From the IMG/VR virus record IMGVR_UViG_3300042923_000296, positions 1 through 28,673 of that record: DNA of 28,673 bases. The stretch is one strand, 5' to 3'. A model generated the notes under the pieces. It was not told the DNA's origin and ran no database searches. It saw only the letters and a program-made list of their open reading frames with translations. Shown one piece after another: positions 1 to 8,556 of this stretch. The DNA comes from a virus. Positions within the stretch are counted from its first letter, which is position 1. Each line of letters starts with the position of its first letter. Both the position numbers and the translations under genes were made by a program.

Positions 1-268
1 CAGCAACATCCGCGTCGTCGCCGAACACGTACTGCACCTCGACGGTCTCCGTGATCTTGCCGGGACGCTCAAGGATCTGCTTCAGCGTCAGCCGCGGGTC
101 TTCGATCCGCGCCTCGTTGATCGTGCGCGTCAGCGTCTTCAGCGAGTACGTCAGGTCGACGCCCGCAATGAGGTCCGCCGCGGACTTCGGGTCGTCAGCC
201 TCCGCAGTCCAAGTGATGCGAAGGTTGTCGTCCCAGTTCACGGACTGGGGAACGTCCTCAAGAGCCAT
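1..268 (-). CDS. Major tail (tube) protein, N-terminal part, cut by left edge
   Basis: An open frame starts at ATG 268 and continues without a stop through the left edge, giving about 89 residues beginning MALEDVPQSVNWDDN. It is acidic, with a repeated-strand pattern and the segment DPKSAADLIAGVDLTYSLKT. I call it the tail tube protein mainly from position: it directly follows the tail terminator and one small gene, where siphoviruses usually place the major tail protein. The start lies one base beyond the upstream stop (270-272), so translation is probably coupled; upstream AGGAGAAC is a good ribosome site. The family assignment is inference, since only the N-terminus is present. Confidence 0.6.
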   Translation of the reverse strand, partial: MALEDVPQSVNWDDNLRITWTAEADDPKSAADLIAGVDLTYSLKTLTRTINEARIEDPRLTLKQILERPGKITETVEVQYVFGDDADVA

Positions 269-269
269 G

Positions 270-476
270 TCAGTTCTCCTCTGTCTTGTCGCCCGTGGGC
301 GGCTCAATGGACACGGATGTGTCCGGTGTCTCCGCCACGGGGCGGAAGGTCTGTGAAAGCGCCACCATCCAGCGACGCCAATGCGCTTCGGTCACCGTCA
401 CCCGGTTCCCGTTCGCGTCCTCGAGCACGATGTGGCCCGGTGCGGTCGGTGTCGCCGGCTGCTTTCGCTTCGCCAT
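270..476 (-). CDS. Small protein between tail terminator and tail tube (68 aa)
   Basis: A 68-residue protein starting MAKRKQPATPTAPGH. I chose ATG 476 because AAGGGGG lies at the right distance upstream; a longer in-frame start at 578 would run through a hairpin and into the tail terminator gene. It has a basic, Pro/Thr-rich N-terminus, then a compact middle (GHIVLEDANGNRVTVTEAHW) and an acidic tail. No function recognised. It ends one base before the tail tube start, so the two are probably translated together. It might be a tail assembly accessory protein, by position only. Confidence 0.6.
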   Translation of the reverse strand: MAKRKQPATPTAPGHIVLEDANGNRVTVTEAHWRRWMVALSQTFRPVAETPDTSVSIEPPTGDKTEEN

Positions 477-495
477 GCGGACCCCCTTAACTGGA

Positions 496-522
496 GAAGC
501 CCCCGCACACGGCGAGGGCTTC
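496..522 (-). terminator. Hairpin between tail terminator gene and next gene
   Basis: On the minus strand GAAGCCCTCGC and GCGGGGGCTTC form an 11-bp stem with one G-U wobble and a 5-nt loop (CGTGT). The wobble pairs only in minus-strand RNA, matching the direction of transcription. No U-tract follows, so this may be a weak terminator, an RNA-processing or stabilising hairpin, or a way to set the ratio of neck to tail-tube mRNA. Confidence 0.45.
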
Positions 523-537
523 GTGGAATGGAACCGG

Positions 538-963
538 TCAAGCAGGATCAGCGGACCAACCCACCTCAACCACGGCATAGATCACCGGGGGCAGCGGGTC
601 CATCGACACCTGAATAGGCAGCGGAGACGAGAACCAGACAGGCTTCGACACCTCACCCGCAACCGTCAACGTGATACCGCGACCGGCCGGGACCAACTTC
701 GCCTCAAGCAGATCCAGAAGAACCTGAACCTGATCCGCCGACTCCCCAACAATGTGCCCGGTATAGCGGGGGTTCTTACGCACCCGCGGACCCGTAACCC
801 CGGTCTGCGCGTTCTCACCCTGCGCCGGATGCCACACGATGTAAGGCGCCGCCGGCTTCGCCGTACTCCCCGGAACCACCGCGACACTGATGAACGTCTT
901 AGACGCGAACGCGGTGATCTCCTGCGTCTTCGCCTTGAGCGCGTCCGTGTGCTTCTTAGACAT
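538..963 (-). CDS. Tail terminator protein (141 aa)
   Basis: A 141-residue protein of the size and position of siphovirus tail terminators, which cap the finished tail tube and join it to the neck. It begins MSKKHTDALKAKTQEI and contains the segment PRYTGHIVGESADQVQVLLDLLEAKL, a strand-helix pattern typical of the family, then a Pro-rich C-terminus. The start ATG overlaps the upstream stop as TGATG, so it is translationally coupled to the neck gene. Assignment rests on order (after HK97-gp10-like protein, before tail tube) plus the fold pattern; no catalytic motif is expected. Confidence 0.65.
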   Translation of the reverse strand: MSKKHTDALKAKTQEITAFASKTFISVAVVPGSTAKPAAPYIVWHPAQGENAQTGVTGPRVRKNPRYTGHIVGESADQVQVLLDLLEAKLVPAGRGITLTVAGEVSKPVWFSSPLPIQVSMDPLPPVIYAVVEVGWSADPA

Positions 964-1388
964 CAGAGGCCCGCTTTCTTGTGCGCGTCATCGACAGCAC
1001 GCTCAATGCCCTTGATGAAGTCCGCCTGCTCCTCATGGAGGGTCGTGACGAGCTCGCTACCCGGCGTCAACGCGTTCGGAGAATTGGGGGCGCCGAACTC
1101 CACAAGGTTGCCGAGCTGGCCCACATCCTTGTCCTTGTTGTAACCAATCTCAGACTGGACAACCTCAGCCCCGAACCCCTTGAAATGCTTCACATCAAAG
1201 TCGATCGCAGCCGCCGCCTGCTTGAAATGCCTACGTCGGCCAACCTTCCGCGCCGCACCACGCTTGATACGCACCGACGTGAACTTGATCGCAGACTCAA
1301 GGAACGGCCCGATGTTCTTCGGAACCGACTCAAGATCCGCAGCCAGGCGGTCCAGATCATCGAAGTTGAAGGTGATGCCGTCAGCCAT
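963..1388 (-). CDS. HK97 gp10-like neck/tail-completion protein (141 aa)
   Basis: This 141-residue protein has the hallmarks of the HK97-gp10 family: a helical N-terminus (FDDLDRLAADLESVPKN), a basic middle (KRGAARKVGRRRHF), and the motif GNLVEFGAPNSPNALTP followed by a helical C-terminus. Proteins of this family sit at the head-tail joint. It overlaps the upstream head-closure gene by one base and the downstream tail terminator through TGATG. Family assignment is good; its exact structural role is inference from position. Confidence 0.75.
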   Translation of the reverse strand: MADGITFNFDDLDRLAADLESVPKNIGPFLESAIKFTSVRIKRGAARKVGRRRHFKQAAAAIDFDVKHFKGFGAEVVQSEIGYNKDKDVGQLGNLVEFGAPNSPNALTPGSELVTTLHEEQADFIKGIERAVDDAHKKAGL

Positions 1389-1786
1389 CAGGTGACCCGT
1401 TCAACCGGATACCGGGACGCAGTAACCTGCCCCGCCTGCGCCTCACCCTTGGTGCGGAACACCCGACCGACAAGTGCGGCGTCCGCGGTGGATGCGGTGA
1501 CCCGCCACAAGACGTTCACCCCCACGTTCGGGGTTGCGCCGACAGCGACATGAATATGCACGTCCTGAATGGCCGGGACTTGTGATCCCTGTTCCCTTTC
1601 AGAAACCGTCAGGGTCGGGTACTTCACCCGACCCGGAACAGCCGCGTAGACCGTCACCTCTGTATCGGTGTACAGCCCATCAGCATCCGGCCCAGTACGT
1701 GTCACCGTGTACGCCTTGAACGTCTCGGTGAACCGTGCCTCAGCCTGCGCGCGACCCATGCTCAGCGCGCCGCTAAGGACGCTCAC
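1388..1786 (-). CDS. Head closure / stopper protein, DUF6093-like (132 aa)
   Basis: A 132-residue protein starting MSVLSGALSMGRAQAEARFTE. The order RAQAEARF, then TVTRTGPDADGLYTDTEVTVYAAVPGRV and a C-terminal strand region with WRVTASTADAALVGRVFRT, resembles DUF6093-type head-closure proteins of actinobacterial phages. Such proteins lie below the connector and hold DNA in. The stop overlaps the next start by one base, and its own start overlaps the upstream adaptor stop (1783-1786, ATGA). Confidence 0.65.
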   Translation of the reverse strand: MSVLSGALSMGRAQAEARFTETFKAYTVTRTGPDADGLYTDTEVTVYAAVPGRVKYPTLTVSEREQGSQVPAIQDVHIHVAVGATPNVGVNVLWRVTASTADAALVGRVFRTKGEAQAGQVTASRYPVERVT

Positions 1787-2343
1787 CGGGTCTCCACCAC
1801 CGTCACGTCCCCACGCCCAAACTGACGCCGGATAAGCGCCTGCTGAGGCTCCGGGAGCACCATTCCGGACTGGGCGCCACCGTCAGCGAACGCAGCCCTG
1901 AAGTCATCAAGCGCGACCGACGACAGCCCACCAAACGTGAGCCCCGTCCCCGTCTCGACCGCAAGGATCGCCTGCGACACGAGAACAGCGGAGAACGACA
2001 CCAGCACAGGCGGCGCCGTAGCAACACCCCACGTGAACGTCACATCCACCGGTTCATCACACGACACCGTCAAATACCCGGGCCGGTACGTGTAATCCAC
2101 CGCAACCGCATCCCGCTCAACCGCGTCCACGGACACGACCGGATACTGAGGCAGATCAACCCGCCCAGCATCCGGCCACGCCGTGAACGTCGAAGTCGTC
2201 GTCGGGTAAACGTCCTGCCCGATAACCGACCGAAGGTACGCGGAAGCGTCCACCAACAGTGTGGTGACCCACTCGTCCTCCGCACTCGTAAAAGTACGGT
2301 TCAGACGAGCGGCGACAGCGTCAGAGTTGGTGAACGCAACCAC
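1783..2343 (-). CDS. Head-tail connector / adaptor protein (186 aa)
   Basis: A 186-residue protein with an N-terminal helical region (SDAVAARLNRTFTSAEDEWV) followed by strands (PQYPVVSVDAVERDAVAVDYTY) and C-terminal helices, the pattern of HK97 gp6/SPP1 gp15-type adaptors that dock under the portal. It lies directly after the capsid gene (18-bp gap) and before head closure, the usual place. Upstream AGGAGG gives a strong ribosome site. I am fairly sure of the role from order and fold pattern. Confidence 0.7.
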   Translation of the reverse strand: MVAFTNSDAVAARLNRTFTSAEDEWVTTLLVDASAYLRSVIGQDVYPTTTSTFTAWPDAGRVDLPQYPVVSVDAVERDAVAVDYTYRPGYLTVSCDEPVDVTFTWGVATAPPVLVSFSAVLVSQAILAVETGTGLTFGGLSSVALDDFRAAFADGGAQSGMVLPEPQQALIRRQFGRGDVTVVETR

Positions 2344-2361
2344 GATGACCTCCTAGATGAC

Positions 2362-3222
2362 TTACGCGGTGGCGTCGAACTCGACCACGGCAAGAGCGGT
2401 CGGACGGACCACCTTCGCGCCGTAGACGTGGAGGCCCTTGAGGCCGTCAGCGAACCGCTTCTCGAGACGCACGGCCTCAACCGAAGTGATCTGCTCCGCG
2501 AACGTGGTCGCCATGCTGTGACCAGCGATCGCGAGACCACCCGTCGCAGCCGCGTCAGTGACAGCGGGGAGGTTGTTCGACTTGTAGATGTCGAGACCAG
2601 CGATCGAACCGATGTACCCGTTGAGACGCGCAGCCGGCGCAGCCTGGTCACCGGGAGTGATGAAGGTGTCCAGCTTCAGCAGGCGACCGTGAAGCGACGG
2701 CGACACAACAGCCCAACGACCCTCCTCGGGCACGTTGTCGACGTCGAGCGTCACCGCAAGGTCAACGAACGAGTCGTACAGGTTCTTCGCGGTCGTGTGA
2801 ATCGCGACCGTACCGAGGTCGTTGCCGGTGCCCTGGATCGCGTCGTTCATCGCGTCGAGCAGGAACGCGTCAGCGATGTCGCGAAGCTGGTACGTCGCGT
2901 TGTCGAGCGCCTGGTTCATCACCGCGCCACCGTTGACGGACTGTGCCCGCTCGATGTCGTCGATCTCGAACGCGAAGTAACGCTGCTGGTCGATAACCAG
3001 GGCGCGAGTCGCGTCGTCGATGTCCTCGAACGTGATGTCCGTGTGCTCGGTGTAGGTGCCGATCGTCACGTCATTGATCGACGTGATGTTGACCGTGTTA
3101 CCGGCGCGCTTGATCTCGCCTTCGTAGTCACGGTTGACAAGCTGACCTGCAACGGCCTTCTTGCGGAGCGCGACGAGGATCTTCGCTGTCCAGAGCTCCG
3201 GGATGAAATTGGCAATAGCCAT
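2362..3222 (-). CDS. Major capsid protein, HK97 fold (286 aa)
   Basis: A 286-residue capsid protein. The N-terminus (MAIANFIPELWTAKILVALR) and the central segments ITFEDIDDATRALVIDQQRY, DAFLLDAMNDAI and WAVVSPSLHGRLLKLD are typical of actinophage coat proteins with the HK97 fold. No N-terminal delta domain is seen, consistent with the separate scaffold gene next upstream. The ribosome site AGAAGGA lies 8 nt before ATG. It should form the icosahedral shell with the scaffold and portal encoded upstream. Confidence 0.9.
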   Translation of the reverse strand: MAIANFIPELWTAKILVALRKKAVAGQLVNRDYEGEIKRAGNTVNITSINDVTIGTYTEHTDITFEDIDDATRALVIDQQRYFAFEIDDIERAQSVNGGAVMNQALDNATYQLRDIADAFLLDAMNDAIQGTGNDLGTVAIHTTAKNLYDSFVDLAVTLDVDNVPEEGRWAVVSPSLHGRLLKLDTFITPGDQAAPAARLNGYIGSIAGLDIYKSNNLPAVTDAAATGGLAIAGHSMATTFAEQITSVEAVRLEKRFADGLKGLHVYGAKVVRPTALAVVEFDATA

Positions 3223-3243
3223 GATTGGTTCCTTCTGGTTTGG

Positions 3244-3876
3244 TTAGCCCCTCCCGCCGAGAAGGTCGTCGAGCTGCCCATTTGCATGGGCTTCGACACG
3301 TCCCTCGGGGGAAAGTGCTGCGAGTTCTTCACGTGACAGTTGGTGCGGCCGGGTGGCCTTGCCCTTCGACCCCTGATCCGCCGTTCCGGTGAACTTCTTC
3401 ACGTCAGACGGCCTCAGTTCCGGGTACTGGGAGAGCGCGGAATCGATCGCGTCCGTCACGGACTGCGGGTCGACCTCACCGTTCGCATCGACGTCAATCA
3501 CTGACGTGTCGATGACCTTGAGTGCGAGCGCAGGGTTGTTGACCTTGCCCACAAGAGCGGCCTTCAGTTCGGCCTGCACGAGGCGCTGGTTGAAAGCCGT
3601 CTGGGCTTCCTCCCGCGCCTCACGTCGCGCCTGCTCGAGAGCCTGTTCAGCAGGTTCCTTGTCCGCGTCCGCACGGGCCGCTTCAAGAGCAGAGGCTTTC
3701 TTCTCTGCATCCCGGCGAGCCTTGCGTTCTGCGGCAAGAGCCTTCTTCAGTCCTGCGGTGGGATCTTCCGTCTCCGTGGCCTCTTCTTCACCGGAGGTGT
3801 CGGAGGTGGTGGTGGCGGAATCGTCGACCGCGTTCTGATCCGTGTCCGTCGTCTCAACGGATTCGCTTTCTGGCAT
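3244..3876 (-). CDS. Capsid scaffolding protein (210 aa)
   Basis: A 210-residue protein with the usual scaffold make-up: an acidic Ser/Thr-rich N-terminus (about residues 1-40), a long charged coiled coil rich in Ala, Glu, Lys and Arg (about 45-115), and a basic C-terminal part that would bind the coat protein. It sits just upstream of the capsid gene, as expected. Its own start has AGGAG upstream. It is preceded by three tandem hairpins that may reduce readthrough from the MuF gene. Confidence 0.85.
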   Translation of the reverse strand: MPESESVETTDTDQNAVDDSATTTSDTSGEEEATETEDPTAGLKKALAAERKARRDAEKKASALEAARADADKEPAEQALEQARREAREEAQTAFNQRLVQAELKAALVGKVNNPALALKVIDTSVIDVDANGEVDPQSVTDAIDSALSQYPELRPSDVKKFTGTADQGSKGKATRPHQLSREELAALSPEGRVEAHANGQLDDLLGGRG

Positions 3877-3900
3877 GTTGGAATCACTCCTGTTGATGGG

Positions 3901-3968
3901 ATAGAAAAAGGAGCCCCGTCACGGGACTCCTTGCCACCCCATGCGGGGTGATTCACCGCGTCACGCGG
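3901..3968 (-). terminator. Three tandem hairpins, the last an intrinsic terminator
   Basis: Between MuF and scaffold the minus strand forms, in transcription order: CCGCG/CGCGG with a 3-nt loop (3956-3968), CACCCC/GGGGTG with a 4-nt loop (3935-3950), and AAGGAG(U-G)CCCG with a 3-nt loop (3908-3932). The last is an 11-bp stem with one wobble and is followed by TTTTTCTAT, a classical rho-independent terminator in the direction of the late genes. This probably sets MuF and portal mRNA apart from scaffold and capsid mRNA. Confidence 0.75.
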
Positions 3969-3975
3969 GAAGTTG

Positions 3976-5010
3976 TTAGTAGAGGTAGCCGTACCGCTCG
4001 AGCAGTTCGACAGCACGCTCAGGCGTCGAAGCCATCGACATGATCTGCTCAGGCATCAGCCGCAGCGTCCGCGTGCGGCGGTACCGCTGGTCGCCGGTCT
4101 TGTACAGGTCGTTCTGCGCCCGAGCCCACGACGAACGCGCCGTAGTACCCTCCGGGGTCGCATAGACCATGAGAGGAGACCCGTCAGCCTTCCGACCGAT
4201 CTGAACCGGCCGCAACGACGCACGCGAGTACGACCCGTCAGGACGCTTCGTGGAGGTGAGCGCACCGCGGCGAGAATTGACCACCTTCACCGGGTCAGCA
4301 CCAGCCCGAATCGCCTCCGCACCCGCCTTCGTGAACACCCGCTCCTGTTCAGCGTCACTCAGCGATTGGAAGTACGAGTCGGGCGAGTCGTGGAACCCTG
4401 CCGGGACATTCCCGTCCGGGATCGGCATGGACGTGCAACGGCAGTTCGGGTGACGGTCGAAGTCCGTCCGATACCCGGTCACGCCCGCGAGAATCGCGCA
4501 CCTCGAGCACGCACCAGCGGACACAACCCGCACGGAGAGGGTGTAACCCTTCCCCGTGGAGAGAGTCTTGTCCGCCGACCGGCCCGCGTCCGTCACCAGC
4601 GTCTTCGCGATGATCGCCATGACCGTTGCGCCTGCGCGAAACGCCGCAGGAACCCCACTGCCAGCCGATATCAGCCGCTTAGTTGTCGTGACCGCCGCGA
4701 ACATTTCCGGGGCCACAGAACGCCCCTCACGAGACACCCCGCCGAACGCTTCCGGAACCAGCAACGGCCCGCCACGGGGCACGTCGGTAGCATCCATCAC
4801 CGCGTTGGTGTACGGGACAGCCTGACGTGCCGCCGTGACCTGAGCCGCCGCCACCACCCCGGTCAGGACCGGCGCGACCCGGTCCCATCCGGCATCAATC
4901 GCCGCAGGGTCAATAGACCGCCACAACCGGAGTGCCTGACGAGAAGTCTTGTCGGCTAGTGAGTCGCGGCGCCGCTGATGCTCAACCGCAACATCACGCA
5001 GCGTCAACAT
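3976..5010 (-). CDS. MuF-like minor head protein (344 aa)
   Basis: A 344-residue protein. A helical N-terminal half (residues 1-150) leads to a cysteine motif, ACSRCAILAG at about 192 and HPNCRC at about 215, typical of the MuF/SPP1 gp7 family, whose members associate with the portal and are often ejected or needed for assembly. The rest is helical and basic. I chose ATG 5010 (MLTLRDVAVEHQRR) because the longer frame from 5088 has an unlikely Arg/Trp-rich N-terminus lying inside the portal gene. It overlaps the portal stop by 17 nt. Protease activity, often annotated for this position, is not supported by any motif seen here. Confidence 0.8.
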   Translation of the reverse strand: MLTLRDVAVEHQRRRDSLADKTSRQALRLWRSIDPAAIDAGWDRVAPVLTGVVAAAQVTAARQAVPYTNAVMDATDVPRGGPLLVPEAFGGVSREGRSVAPEMFAAVTTTKRLISAGSGVPAAFRAGATVMAIIAKTLVTDAGRSADKTLSTGKGYTLSVRVVSAGACSRCAILAGVTGYRTDFDRHPNCRCTSMPIPDGNVPAGFHDSPDSYFQSLSDAEQERVFTKAGAEAIRAGADPVKVVNSRRGALTSTKRPDGSYSRASLRPVQIGRKADGSPLMVYATPEGTTARSSWARAQNDLYKTGDQRYRRTRTLRLMPEQIMSMASTPERAVELLERYGYLY

Positions 5011-6454
5011 CAGGATCAACCAGACCCATTTCGCCCTGCACCGCCGCCTGAACACCAGCACCCAGCGCGTCGTCGAGCTCCTTCTCACGCATCTTCATAA
5101 TGCGGCGGATCTCAGCCGGCGAACGCCCATCAAGCTCAAGCAGGTACTCAAACGGGTATCCCATCTGAGACTTCTTCAGCAGAGCATCCGCAAGCTGCGC
5201 CTCAGACCGGATCTCAGGCGACTCCCATACGATCTTCGCCAACCGGGTAGCCTCAGCAGCCTTCGCGTCACCCTTCACAAGCGCCACGAGCCGCAGCACC
5301 TCCCGCAATTGCGGGTCAGTGAACGTGATGAACTCGCCAGCCTTCTTGTTCAGACCGATCTCAGCCGACTTCAACGCGTCACCCGACAGGTTCGAGATGC
5401 CCTTGTTCGCGACAAGGTAGTGCGGGGGTGTGCGAGTCTGAGCCGCAATATGCCCAACCGCAATCTCAATGGTGTCCGTGAAGATGTTGAGCTGCGCGGC
5501 AGACCACGAATCGATCTTTGCGTTGTCGCCCGTGATCGTCAGGAGACGCTTCTCACGCAGATCCTTCATGTCCACCGGACGCGACCCGATGATCTTGCCG
5601 TCCGTGTCGAGAATGGGGATCGTCGGCGGGGTTGTGCCCAGCATCACCCGGGCATCCATCGACGCATAGTCCGCGGCGAGGAACAGGTACGCCCACAGAA
5701 GGTTGATCGCGTCCTGCATGGGCATAACACCCTGAATCTCGGACAGCGGGTCGCCCTTGAGGGTGGGCCGGTTCGCGATCTCCACCACCGGCACCACACC
5801 AAGCGGGTTCTTCACAGGCCATGCGTCATCCGCAGAACCGTCACGCTGAACCCACCCACCAGAAGCGGCATACTCTTCCCGCTGCTGCTCCGACATCGAC
5901 TCAAGCTCATTCGCCGGCGTCACACGCGGACGAATCCACTTGAACACCCACTCAGCCGTGTACAGCGTCGCGTACTCGTCCTTCTCATCCACCCACGTCT
6001 TCAACGCAGCCGTCCGCAGACGCGGATTCTCCCAGTCGTACTCAATCTCCACGCTCGACGGGTGCTCAAACGTGACAATCGGCTCCCCCGAAGAGTCGCC
6101 CCACACAATCACGTAACAACGCTTCGCCGTCAACGCCGTCACAGCACCCTGCGAGAACTGAGCATCAAACTCGTTCATCTGCAACGCATCCCACAGCTTC
6201 GACGCGGCAGTCTTCGGCATGTTCGTCACACCGATGGGCTTCAGACGCTCAGCCTCCGCATTGACGACCGTCCCACACCAGTTGTCGGAGAAATCCGCAT
6301 ACCGGGACGCGTTCGCCTTCTTCCACTCATCCGTAGCGAAGTTGAGAGGCTGATCACCCTCGTAATACTTCTCCGCCCGCTCAATGTCAGGTCGACGATT
6401 GTTCAGACGCGTGTAGATCCGCTGAGTCAGTTTCCGGGCGTCATCCGCGTCCAT
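4994..6454 (-). CDS. Portal protein (486 aa)
   Basis: A 486-residue portal of the SPP1 gp6-like family. The N-terminus (DDARKLTQRIYTRLNNRRPD, then AEKYYEGDQPLNF) and the segment DFSDNWCGTVVNAEAERL are characteristic. The C-terminus is the expected helical crown region. The portal is the dodecameric ring through which DNA is packaged and leaves. ATG 6454 is preceded by GGAGGGC, which decides this start over upstream in-frame codons inside the terminase gene. It sits 16 nt after the terminase stop. Confidence 0.9.
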   Translation of the reverse strand: MDADDARKLTQRIYTRLNNRRPDIERAEKYYEGDQPLNFATDEWKKANASRYADFSDNWCGTVVNAEAERLKPIGVTNMPKTAASKLWDALQMNEFDAQFSQGAVTALTAKRCYVIVWGDSSGEPIVTFEHPSSVEIEYDWENPRLRTAALKTWVDEKDEYATLYTAEWVFKWIRPRVTPANELESMSEQQREEYAASGGWVQRDGSADDAWPVKNPLGVVPVVEIANRPTLKGDPLSEIQGVMPMQDAINLLWAYLFLAADYASMDARVMLGTTPPTIPILDTDGKIIGSRPVDMKDLREKRLLTITGDNAKIDSWSAAQLNIFTDTIEIAVGHIAAQTRTPPHYLVANKGISNLSGDALKSAEIGLNKKAGEFITFTDPQLREVLRLVALVKGDAKAAEATRLAKIVWESPEIRSEAQLADALLKKSQMGYPFEYLLELDGRSPAEIRRIMKMREKELDDALGAGVQAAVQGEMGLVDPDVDAA

Positions 6455-6470
6455 GCGCCCTCCAAAGGGG

Positions 6471-8117
6471 TTAGTAGTAAATGAAGTTGTCGGATGTCGC
6501 GAGTGCGCCGTCAGCGATCGCGTCCATGCGTGCCTCATGGGCGAGTACCGACGTCATAGCGAGGTCGATCTTTTGCGGGTCGGTCGGTTTGCCGATGAAG
6601 TACCGGTTGATGCCCGTCGCCGGGTCCACCCCACGCGCCCGGAGGATCGCGTTACGCAGATGCGCCTCAACGTCCACGTCCCCGTCGTGCCGGAAGTCCG
6701 ACTCGGTGTTGTAGACGTCGGTACGGAACCGCTCGAGAGCCGCATGCATCGGGTTCAGGCGGTTACACGCCCACTTGATGAACACCTTGTCGCCATGCTC
6801 AGCCGCGAGAGTGTCAGCCTCGGACTCCCAGAACGCGGGGTCCAGGTAAGCGCGCACAATCTCGAACTCAGACGCGAGCTCCGACCATGCAGCCATGACC
6901 TCGGCGCGCGGGATACGACCGTCCCAGTCCTGCGGGCGCCAATGTGTCCGGCGCCGCGCATCCCCATACGTCGGGGTGAACTGGTACCCGTCAAGCGTCT
7001 CCAACCGGATGCCCGTGTGGTCGTCGTTGTTCGACCCGTCGAACCCGGCACACACCTTCGTCCGCGCCTTGACGGTGATGGGCTCAACCTTCCGGTCAGC
7101 CCACTTCGTCATCTCAAACCACGCACCCGAACCAGCAACAATCCGGTTACCGAAGAACCGCTCCGCCTCAGCCGGATTAGCCTCCGCAAGCGCCGACGCC
7201 TCAGCCTCAATCGACCGCTGATCGACCCACGGCGAACCGCCATAGTTGAACGCGAAAATCAGCGCCCGATCCTTCTTCAAATCCCACCGAAGAGTCGCCG
7301 GCGGCGGAAAGTAATGCTTGAGAACGTCCTTACGCTTCGACTCATGCGTGTCCTGCGCCTGAGAAGCCTCAGCAGGGTCATACGGGTTCGTCGTCTCCGA
7401 CACCCGCCCACCCATACCCGCAGCACCGCGCCGCAAAGTACGCATGAACTTCTTCATCTTGTTCGAGTCAGTCCACAGACCCGTCTCATCACACTTCCCC
7501 GCAGAAATACGGGCACCAAGCTTGCCGTCAGCCTTCGACGTCACAATCTCAACCCGCGAATCACGGTTCCCGTTCGGATGACGAATGAACGCCTCACCCG
7601 TACGGATCATGTTCGACAACGGACCCGAATCGATCATCGGGATAAGCGCACCCCAGGTGTTCTCCACCTGATCCTCAACCACCGCCGCAAGCTGGATGCG
7701 CGGGGTAGGCCAGTGGCGGCCCTTCGGCTCCCCGACCTCGTAGAAGTACACGCCACCACACGGGCACCCATGATCGGCGCACGCGTAGTAGTCGCCCTCG
7801 ACCGCCCAACCATCGAAAAGCGCCGGCCCCACGAACTCGAGACACGTCTCCGCAGCCACACCCGGCGACTTACCGACCTTCTGAGCGGCCATCCACTGCC
7901 CCGTGCGGTACCGGAACGCGACGTTACGCTCACCAGGCTTCGCAGTCGGACGAACCTCATACCAATTCGCCAACCACACACGGTGGTCCAGCGTCGGCTG
8001 GAACGGGTCGCCAGCAGTGTCGCCCTCCGGGACAACACAGTGGTTCTCAATCCACCACATGCCGAGGTAGCCAAGGGAACGTGTACGGGGCGGGATCTTG
8101 TAGTCAGGCCCCTTCAA
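6471..8117 (-). CDS. Terminase large subunit (548 aa)
   Basis: A 548-residue packaging ATPase/nuclease. A P-loop-like AAQKVGKSPGVAAE at about residue 77 serves as Walker A. The C-terminal RNase H-like nuclease begins with CAGFDGSNNDDHTGIRLE at about 355, whose first Asp is the expected metal ligand, and YLDPAFWESE and PQKIDLAMTSVLA supply further acidic positions. An inserted Cys/His segment (CADHGCPCGG, about residue 118) may bind zinc. It overlaps the small terminase gene by 14 nt. Confidence 0.92.
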   Translation of the reverse strand: MKGPDYKIPPRTRSLGYLGMWWIENHCVVPEGDTAGDPFQPTLDHRVWLANWYEVRPTAKPGERNVAFRYRTGQWMAAQKVGKSPGVAAETCLEFVGPALFDGWAVEGDYYACADHGCPCGGVYFYEVGEPKGRHWPTPRIQLAAVVEDQVENTWGALIPMIDSGPLSNMIRTGEAFIRHPNGNRDSRVEIVTSKADGKLGARISAGKCDETGLWTDSNKMKKFMRTLRRGAAGMGGRVSETTNPYDPAEASQAQDTHESKRKDVLKHYFPPPATLRWDLKKDRALIFAFNYGGSPWVDQRSIEAEASALAEANPAEAERFFGNRIVAGSGAWFEMTKWADRKVEPITVKARTKVCAGFDGSNNDDHTGIRLETLDGYQFTPTYGDARRRTHWRPQDWDGRIPRAEVMAAWSELASEFEIVRAYLDPAFWESEADTLAAEHGDKVFIKWACNRLNPMHAALERFRTDVYNTESDFRHDGDVDVEAHLRNAILRARGVDPATGINRYFIGKPTDPQKIDLAMTSVLAHEARMDAIADGALATSDNFIYY

Positions 8118-8556
8118 CGGAGACAGCCTTCAGCCAGTCACCCGAAGAAGTCTGCCGAGCGGCAGGAACAGGGACAGACGGCGCCGCAGAACCATCAGAG
8201 ATCCGCCAACCATTCGACCGCATCCCCGGAACGTTCAAACCGAGCTCAGCTTCCATCCGAAGAACCGCCGTCTTCAGACCAGCCGACGCCTTCTCCGCAA
8301 CAGACTCGAGATATGCGCGCACATACGCCGCCACCTGAAACTTCAGGCCCAGAGCATCCCACGCAGCCCCCTGCGGCTTCCGCCACAACTCATCCCACAA
8401 CTCAACCTCCACCGACAGAGCGTCAGGCAGAGGGAACGCAGGGATCGTGCCGGCGAAACCATCGGCAGGAAGGTCAACCCAGTCCCGATCAAGAGACCGG
8501 TACGAGTTCGGGTCAGGTGCAGGGCCACTACGGGCACGGGCTCCACCAGAAGGCAT
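8104..8556 (-). CDS. Terminase small subunit (150 aa)
   Basis: A 150-residue protein starting MPSGGARARSGPAPDPNSYR, an N-terminus seen widely in small terminases of actinobacterial phages. The middle holds helices with LWRKPQGAAWDALGLKFQVAAYVRAYLE, fitting the oligomerisation core, and a Pro/Ala-rich C-terminus that may touch the large subunit. The role is recognition of the packaging site and delivery to the large terminase, encoded next with a 14-nt overlap. Confidence 0.85.
   Translation of the reverse strand: MPSGGARARSGPAPDPNSYRSLDRDWVDLPADGFAGTIPAFPLPDALSVEVELWDELWRKPQGAAWDALGLKFQVAAYVRAYLESVAEKASAGLKTAVLRMEAELGLNVPGMRSNGWRISDGSAAPSVPVPAARQTSSGDWLKAVSVEGA

Noticed and set aside
3976-5088. 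Longer MuF frame from 5088
   Set aside because: The first 26 residues lie inside the portal gene and are Arg/Trp-rich; ATG 5010 gives a normal overlap.
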